From Syntrophobacterales bacterium (GTDB lineage: Bacteria > Desulfobacterota > Desulfobaccia > Desulfobaccales > 0-14-0-80-60-11): 27,979 bases of DNA. The stretch covers positions 1 through 27,979 of the forward strand of contig JALNYP010000051.1 of NCBI GenBank assembly GCA_023229795.1, in the 5' to 3' direction. Shown here piece after piece: positions 23,350 through 27,979 of the stretch. Within the stretch, counting starts at the first letter, position 1. Every line of letters begins with the position of its first letter. The notes under the pieces were generated by a model. It was not told the DNA's origin. It saw nothing but the letters and a program-made list of their open reading frames with translations, and ran no database searches. The translations under genes and the position numbers were made by a program.

Positions 23350-26300
23350 ATGAGTCTTAGGCTGAAGATGATTCTTTGGTTTGCGGCCATTGCGCTGATG
23401 GTGGGAACCTTAGGAGCCGTGGCCGTGAACCGTCAGAAGGCAGCCGCCGAAGCGTTGGCGCTGAAGGATGCGGAGCACCTTGTCGCCAGTCTCGGGGTTT
23501 CCATTACCTACGAAGACGACCCCAAAACAAATCCGGCCCTTTATAGAAATCGGCACGCTCTCCAGAAGTATGTCGAATTGCTCCACAATGTCTATCACCG
23601 GGATTTGGAAATTGTTGATTTAAACCAAATTATCCAAGCCGATGTCGTCACGAAAGATATCGGCAAAGCATTGACCCACGATACTAATAATGAAGTCGGA
23701 CAAACCCTGAAGGATGGGATTATTCGATCTTATAAAGAGATAAGTGAAGAATATCCTCAAGGTATCAAACAAGTCGTTGCGCCTCTAAAAAATTTGAAAG
23801 GAGAAATAATCGGCGCACTTATATTTGAATATACGCCGATTATTAATGAATTAAATGGATTAAATAAATCAACTATTAAACAACTGATAATTGCAACTAT
23901 TATTTGTGTCTTATTTGCGATAATTTTAGGATTTATCTTTTCTGAAAATATTATCAGGCCGATCAAGAGATTGAGAAACACCGCCTTAGAGATTGCCAAC
24001 GGTGATATCTCAGCCCAAGCCGATATCGTATCAAAAGATGAAATTGGCGAATTAGCTGCCACCTTTAACACCATGACCAGCAACCTGGCGCTATCCACCC
24101 AACGGTTGCAGGCCGAGATTAACGAACGGCAACGCACCTCGGAGGAAAGGGATTTGGTGGTGGCTCTCCTGGACACCATGGCCGTATTGGTGATGGTCCT
24201 GGATCATGAAGGGCATATCATCAGATTCAACCAGGCCTGTGAACAGGCCATCGGCTACTCTCAAGAGGAAGTCCAGGATCGCCCGGTCTGGGAGACATTT
24301 ATCGCCTCGGAAGAGGTGGCTCGGTTCAGACCCATGTTTCAGGAGATCCTGCGCGGACGAATTCCAGAGGCGTTCGAGGTCTGTTTTGTCACTAAAGAAG
24401 GCGAACGGCGTTTGTTCGTTTGGTATTTCGCTTTATTGCCGGCGCAATCCACCCCCTTGTCCTACGTCATCGGAGCCGGGTTGGACATTACCGACCGCAA
24501 GCGGGCTGAGGAGGCCCTGCAGGCGAGCGAATCCAAGTATCGCACCCTGGTGGAGAACATCGATCTGGGTATTACCCTCATCGGTTCCGACTACAAGATC
24601 ATCACGGCTAACGCCGGCATGGGTAAAATGTTCGGAAAGCCCCCCCAGGAATTTATCGGCAAGGATTGTTTCCGTGAATTTGAAAAACGGGAAGGAATCT
24701 GCGCGCATTGCCCGGCCGCCAAGGCCATGGCCTCTGGACAGCCGGAGGAGGTGGACACCATCGGTGTGCATGACGACGGCACCTTTCATTATGCCCATGT
24801 GCGGACCTATCCTACCTATGACTCACTTGGAAGGGTAACCGGATTCGTCGAAGTAGTTGAAGACACCACGGCGCGTCGACAGGTGGAAGAGCAGTTGGCT
24901 TGGGAGGGCCGGGTCAACTCTTCGCTAGCTGAACTGTCCCGGGCCCTCCTGGCTTCCCGGTCCATAGAAGACATCTCTCAAATGGTGTTGGATAGCGCCA
25001 CTGCCCTGACGAGCAGCGCGGTAGGGTATTGTGGCTACCTTGATCCCCAGACCGGCTATTTTATCGTCCCCACCTTGAGCCGGGAAGTTTGGGAGGTCTG
25101 CAAGGTCCCGGCCAAGAATATTATTTTTAAGGAGTTCCGCGGTCTGTGGGGCTACGGTTTGGAGCATCGCCAGGCGGTGATGAGCAACGATCCGGCCGCC
25201 GATCCCAGGTCCGCGGGCACCCCCCAGGGACATATTGCCATTAACAATTTCATCTCCGTGCCGGCCATGCTTGGAGAGCAATTATTGGGGCAGTTGGGTA
25301 TTGCCAACGCGCCTCGAGACTATTCCGTCAGAGACCAGGAAGTCTGCGAGCGTTTGGCCACGATCTATGCCATGTCCGTCCAGCGCCAGAGGGCCGAAGA
25401 GGCGGTGCGCCAAAGCGAGGCGCGATTCAGGGATATTGCCGTTAATGTAGCAGAATGGGTTTGGGAAGTGGACTCGGAGGGAAAATACACCTTTGCCAGC
25501 CCGGTGCTGGAGAGATTGTTGGGCTACAAACCTGCAGAAGTGCTAGGCAAGCGTTTTTATGATTTCTTTGTCCAGGAGGAGCGGGAAGAACTTAAGAAGC
25601 GGGCCTTCGCGGTATTCGCCGCCAAACAGCCGTTCCGGGAGTTAACCAATCGCAACGTGCATAAAAATGGGTCCATCATCTGGCTCTCCTCCAGCGGGGT
25701 GCCCGTGCTCGATGATCAGGGCAACCTCCTGGGTTACCGGGGCGCCGATATTGACATCAGCCAGCGCCGGCAGTGGGAGGAATCACTGGAAGCGGCCAAC
25801 GAAAAATTAAAAAATCTGGTGCAGGACGCGGAAGACAGAAACCGCCAGATGGCGGCATTCAATGAGATGAGTGAGTCCCTGCAAAGCTGCCTGACCTCAG
25901 ACGAGGCTTTTGAGGCTATCGGCCACTTTGTGCCGAAGTTTTTCCCGTCCGATACCGGGGCGTTGTATCTCTTCAAAAATTCCAAGAATCTTTTGAGCCC
26001 GGTGACGACCTGGGGCCACTTTCCCCCCCTCGAGGAATTGTTTCCTCCTCAAGACTGTTGGGCCATCCGCAGTGGACGGCCCCATCTGGTGACCACACCT
26101 GATTCGGGAATAAACTGCCGCCATGTCCCCCCTACCCTAAACTCCGGCTATTTCTGCGTTCCCCTGGTAGCCCAAGGTGAATCCTTGGGTTTCCTCCATA
26201 TCCGGCTACTCAGCTGTCCCCTTTCGGAAGGGAAAGGAGAAATTGAAAACAAACAAAGTCTAGCCGTAACCGTGGCGGAGAACCTGGCCCTGGCTAACTT

Positions 26301-26850
26301 AAGATTGCGGGAGACCCTGCAAAACCAGGCCATCCGTGATCCCCTCACGGGATTATACAACCGGCGTTACCTGGAAGAGACCATGGACCGGGAACTACAC
26401 CGGGCCAGGCGGCATGAGACGCAAATAGGCGTGGTGATGATGGACCTGGACCACTTCAAAATCTTCAACGATACCTTCGGTCATGCCGCCGGGGACCTTC
26501 TTTTGAGCGCCGTGGCTAACTGCATCAAAAGCAGCATTAGAGAAGAAGACATCGCCTGCCGCTATGGAGGAGAAGAATTCTTACTCCTCATGCCGGGAGC
26601 ATCACTTTCCATCGCCAAGGAGCGGGCGGAAACCTTGCGCCAGGCGGTAAAAGGCCTCCAGGTGAAGTTTGGTGGCCGGTTTCTCAAAGGCACCACTATC
26701 TCTCAAGGGGTGGCCCTCTTTCCGGAGCACGGGTCCACTGGTAGCGAGCTCATTGCCACCGCGGACGCCGCCCTGTACCGGGCCAAACAAGCCGGGCGCG
26801 ATCGGGTGGAAACCGCCGGCTCCAGTCCTCCGAAGGCGGCAGCGCCCTGA
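23350..26850 (+). CDS. Membrane diguanylate cyclase with HAMP, three PAS and two GAF domains
   Basis: This 1166-residue sensor enzyme makes c-di-GMP from two GTP. The order is TM1 (about 8-24), periplasmic sensor domain (25-177), TM2 (178-199), HAMP (200-255), PAS1 (273-390), PAS2 (397-514), GAF1 (540-677), PAS3 (692-807), coiled segment, GAF2 (836-981), GGDEF (995-1154). The active site is GGEEF at 1073-1077. The I-site REED is five residues before it, so product inhibition is expected. PAS2 has a Cys cluster (KDCF, ICAHCP). No histidine-kinase or EAL domain is present. The ATG at 23350 has GGAG with 9-nt spacing; the longer frame to 23269 adds non-conserved residues. It is a good candidate to control the adjacent EPS locus. 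Confidence 0.93.
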   Translation: MSLRLKMILWFAAIALMVGTLGAVAVNRQKAAAEALALKDAEHLVASLGVSITYEDDPKTNPALYRNRHALQKYVELLHNVYHRDLEIVDLNQIIQADVVTKDIGKALTHDTNNEVGQTLKDGIIRSYKEISEEYPQGIKQVVAPLKNLKGEIIGALIFEYTPIINELNGLNKSTIKQLIIATIICVLFAIILGFIFSENIIRPIKRLRNTALEIANGDISAQADIVSKDEIGELAATFNTMTSNLALSTQRLQAEINERQRTSEERDLVVALLDTMAVLVMVLDHEGHIIRFNQACEQAIGYSQEEVQDRPVWETFIASEEVARFRPMFQEILRGRIPEAFEVCFVTKEGERRLFVWYFALLPAQSTPLSYVIGAGLDITDRKRAEEALQASESKYRTLVENIDLGITLIGSDYKIITANAGMGKMFGKPPQEFIGKDCFREFEKREGICAHCPAAKAMASGQPEEVDTIGVHDDGTFHYAHVRTYPTYDSLGRVTGFVEVVEDTTARRQVEEQLAWEGRVNSSLAELSRALLASRSIEDISQMVLDSATALTSSAVGYCGYLDPQTGYFIVPTLSREVWEVCKVPAKNIIFKEFRGLWGYGLEHRQAVMSNDPAADPRSAGTPQGHIAINNFISVPAMLGEQLLGQLGIANAPRDYSVRDQEVCERLATIYAMSVQRQRAEEAVRQSEARFRDIAVNVAEWVWEVDSEGKYTFASPVLERLLGYKPAEVLGKRFYDFFVQEEREELKKRAFAVFAAKQPFRELTNRNVHKNGSIIWLSSSGVPVLDDQGNLLGYRGADIDISQRRQWEESLEAANEKLKNLVQDAEDRNRQMAAFNEMSESLQSCLTSDEAFEAIGHFVPKFFPSDTGALYLFKNSKNLLSPVTTWGHFPPLEELFPPQDCWAIRSGRPHLVTTPDSGINCRHVPPTLNSGYFCVPLVAQGESLGFLHIRLLSCPLSEGKGEIENKQSLAVTVAENLALANLRLRETLQNQAIRDPLTGLYNRRYLEETMDRELHRARRHETQIGVVMMDLDHFKIFNDTFGHAAGDLLLSAVANCIKSSIREEDIACRYGGEEFLLLMPGASLSIAKERAETLRQAVKGLQVKFGGRFLKGTTISQGVALFPEHGSTGSELIATADAALYRAKQAGRDRVETAGSSPPKAAAP

Positions 26851-27169
26851 GGCCGGTTGAGCGCCCATACGCGGTCGGAGGCCTTGCCGGTCTCAGTCGC
26901 GGGGTTACCCCAGATTGTTTTTGGGCATCCTGCTCCAAGGAAAGGATCTCATATCACCTTTTTAACCGGATGGTCATCGCCGGTGGGGCACAAGCGTTTT
27001 AGGAAAATTAGCTGAATCATTAATTATATTCAGCGCTAATCAACAATATAAAAATCTTTGTAAATCTATCTTGACATATCAATTTAACTATGCTTTGAAT
27101 CAATCTATCTCGCTTGGCAATCTCTTTAAGTGGGGGGCGGGAAAACATTATCTTTAAAGGAGGATTCGT
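26851..27169. other. AT-rich intergenic region before the sorting-tail protein
   Basis: This 319-bp stretch has no gene. The right part is notably AT-rich. An imperfect hairpin is formed by TTAGC-TGAAT (27008-27017) and ATTCA-GC-GCTAA (27028-27039). It precedes a candidate promoter. Confidence 0.5.
27071..27100 (+). promoter_or_regulatory. Candidate sigma-70-type promoter
   Basis: A perfect TTGACA lies at 27071-27076, with a weak -10 (TTTGAA or TTGAAT) at 17-18 bp spacing in an AT-rich stretch. It sits about 70 bp before the start of the exported protein gene. The -10 match is poor. Confidence 0.45.
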
Positions 27170-27784
27170 ATGAGGCGGCTAACCTTTATAGGCATAGCCA
27201 TCCTGGCCCTGATGGCGGGCCTGGCCCAAATCGGCTTGGCCATTACCATCAGCGATGTTTACACAGACGACGCCAACACTATTGTTCCGAACCCGACCTA
27301 TGGCACTGGCAATACCCTCACTGTCTATGAGAATTATGGCGAAACCTACCTGATCCCTTATCCTTCCCACGACGGCTACGCCATCGTGGCTGCTGACCCT
27401 ACCTATAATCATAATTTTTTTGATAAGCAGGTCACTCCGGATAGTGCGGGTGCCGTGCAGATTACCTTTGTCGTGACGAATACCGGCCCCTATACCTGGT
27501 CGGACTACCATTTTGAAATCTTCGGTAATGCGGTTATCAACGATGCCAGCGACGATGTCTTCCTAAACAAATCCGTCGATTCTGCAGCCGCTCAATTTTG
27601 GGCCCCCAACTGGGTTGCACCTTCAGACACGGTAACTTTTGTCCTTAACCTCACCTCCTCCGATGGTGGTGTCTTCGGCGTCCGGCAGATCGCCACTACT
27701 ACCCCCATACCCGGGGCGGTGTGGTTGCTGGGGGGCGGCCTGGCCGGCCTCCTGGGCTTCCGGGGATTCCGGCGCCGTCAGTAA
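27170..27784 (+). CDS. Exported protein with VPLPA/PEP-CTERM-like sorting tail
   Basis: This 204-residue protein has a Sec signal peptide (about 1-24, ending GLAI) and a beta-rich domain of unknown function, rich in Asp, Asn, Thr and Tyr. The C-terminal tail is I-P-G-A-V-W-L-L, a Gly/Leu-rich membrane helix (GGGLAGLLGF) and a basic end RRRQ. Such tails are cut by exosortases in PEP-CTERM systems; the PGA variant resembles the VPLPA subtype. No exosortase lies in this window. AAGGAGGA lies 6 nt before the ATG. EPS loci and PEP-CTERM proteins commonly occur in the same genomes, so a biofilm-matrix or surface role is likely. A strong terminator follows. Confidence 0.85.
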   Translation: MRRLTFIGIAILALMAGLAQIGLAITISDVYTDDANTIVPNPTYGTGNTLTVYENYGETYLIPYPSHDGYAIVAADPTYNHNFFDKQVTPDSAGAVQITFVVTNTGPYTWSDYHFEIFGNAVINDASDDVFLNKSVDSAAAQFWAPNWVAPSDTVTFVLNLTSSDGGVFGVRQIATTTPIPGAVWLLGGGLAGLLGFRGFRRRQ

Positions 27785-27810
27785 ACTCTCGCAAGATTCC
27801 GGCATCATCC

Positions 27811-27845
27811 GGCGGCAGGGCGGCAGCGCCCTGCCGCCCCTTTTT
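27811..27845 (+). terminator. Rho-independent terminator after the sorting-tail protein
   Basis: GGCGGCAGGGC (27811-27821) pairs perfectly with GCCCTGCCGCC (27828-27838), loop GGCAGC, followed by CC and T5 (27841-27845). It is 27 bp past the stop codon. Confidence 0.93.
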
Positions 27846-27886
27846 GGTCAAATGCGCTTATTGGCATGCCAGATTGGTAGCACATC

Positions 27887-27902
27887 GCGGCCTTCAGGCC
27901 GC
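27887..27902. repeat. Short GC palindrome near the window end
   Basis: GCGGCC (27887-27892), TTCA, GGCCGC (27897-27902) form a tight hairpin. No T-run follows. It may be a dispersed repeat or part of a neighbouring gene's leader. The rest of 27846-27979 shows no gene. Confidence 0.5.
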
Positions 27903-27979
27903 AACCAAACTAAAAAATTGCGGGCGTTTTCCTCTTGTAGTAAGTTTCGGGTTTACGACAACCAAAAAACTTGCCAACA

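Noticed and set aside
23072..23353. 93-residue + strand frame starting with TTG
   Set aside because: The composition is not protein-like and it conflicts with the better-supported 24-residue frame.
26975..27130. Sigma-54 promoter for the sorting-tail protein
   Set aside because: The GG-rich elements here lack the GC element at the required 10-bp spacing.
1..27979. CRISPR array, tRNA, rRNA, insertion sequence or prophage genes
   Set aside because: No regularly spaced repeats, no tRNA-like T-loop and no transposase or integrase was found on either strand.

Overview
This looks like chromosome of a GC-rich Gram-negative bacterium. An outer-membrane polysaccharide export lipoprotein, a Wzx/Wzy-type pathway, a VPLPA/PEP-CTERM-like secreted protein and a multi-PAS diguanylate cyclase with a Cys-rich PAS domain together suggest a Desulfobacterota (deltaproteobacterial) lineage. 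This is inference from gene content; no rRNA or tRNA is present to settle it.

Layout. Positions 1-3568 (+ strand) are housekeeping: the tail of a probable trpS, an RsuA/RluB-type pseudouridine synthase, a site-2 (M50) protease, a small secreted protein, a Nudix hydrolase and pyrE. An exported M23 peptidase gene (3798-4958) follows, ending in a hairpin terminator shared with the convergent heparinase-like gene. Positions 5110-22489 are a large exopolysaccharide (EPS) locus, almost all on the minus strand. In transcription order it holds a polyprenyl-phosphate hexose-1-phosphate transferase, a TPR protein, a Wzz/BY-kinase-like protein, a Wza-like export lipoprotein, a small membrane protein, a Wzy/O-antigen-ligase protein, a GT4, a Wzx flippase, an asparagine-synthase-like protein, a second GT4, a GT2, a WecG/TagA transferase and an exported heparinase II/III-like protein. 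One + strand gene, a ChbG/YdjC-type deacetylase, sits between wzy and the first GT4. A 0.86 kb gene-poor divergent region (22490-23349) with several hairpins separates the locus from a + strand diguanylate cyclase of 1166 residues. The window ends with a secreted protein carrying a sorting tail and a strong terminator.

How it fits together. The PGT starts a lipid-linked repeat unit, four glycosyltransferases extend it, Wzx flips it, Wzy polymerises it, and Wzz plus Wza control length and export. The deacetylase, the AsnB-like protein and the lyase-like protein are candidates for tailoring the sugar or polymer. The adjacent diguanylate cyclase suggests c-di-GMP control, and the sorting-tail protein suggests a surface-matrix role.

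Most notable: (1) the Wzz/kinase gene appears to carry an in-frame TAG at codon 5 after a GTG with a good Shine-Dalgarno sequence; (2) its kinase domain has lost the P-loop lysine and the Tyr-rich tail, while the TPR protein just upstream has a Tyr-repeat tail; (3) the AsnB-like protein has no N-terminal Cys nucleophile; (4) the divergent leader holds two outward-facing terminator-like hairpins, one with a competing alternative pairing; (5) an AT-rich patch lies within the sensor part of the diguanylate cyclase.
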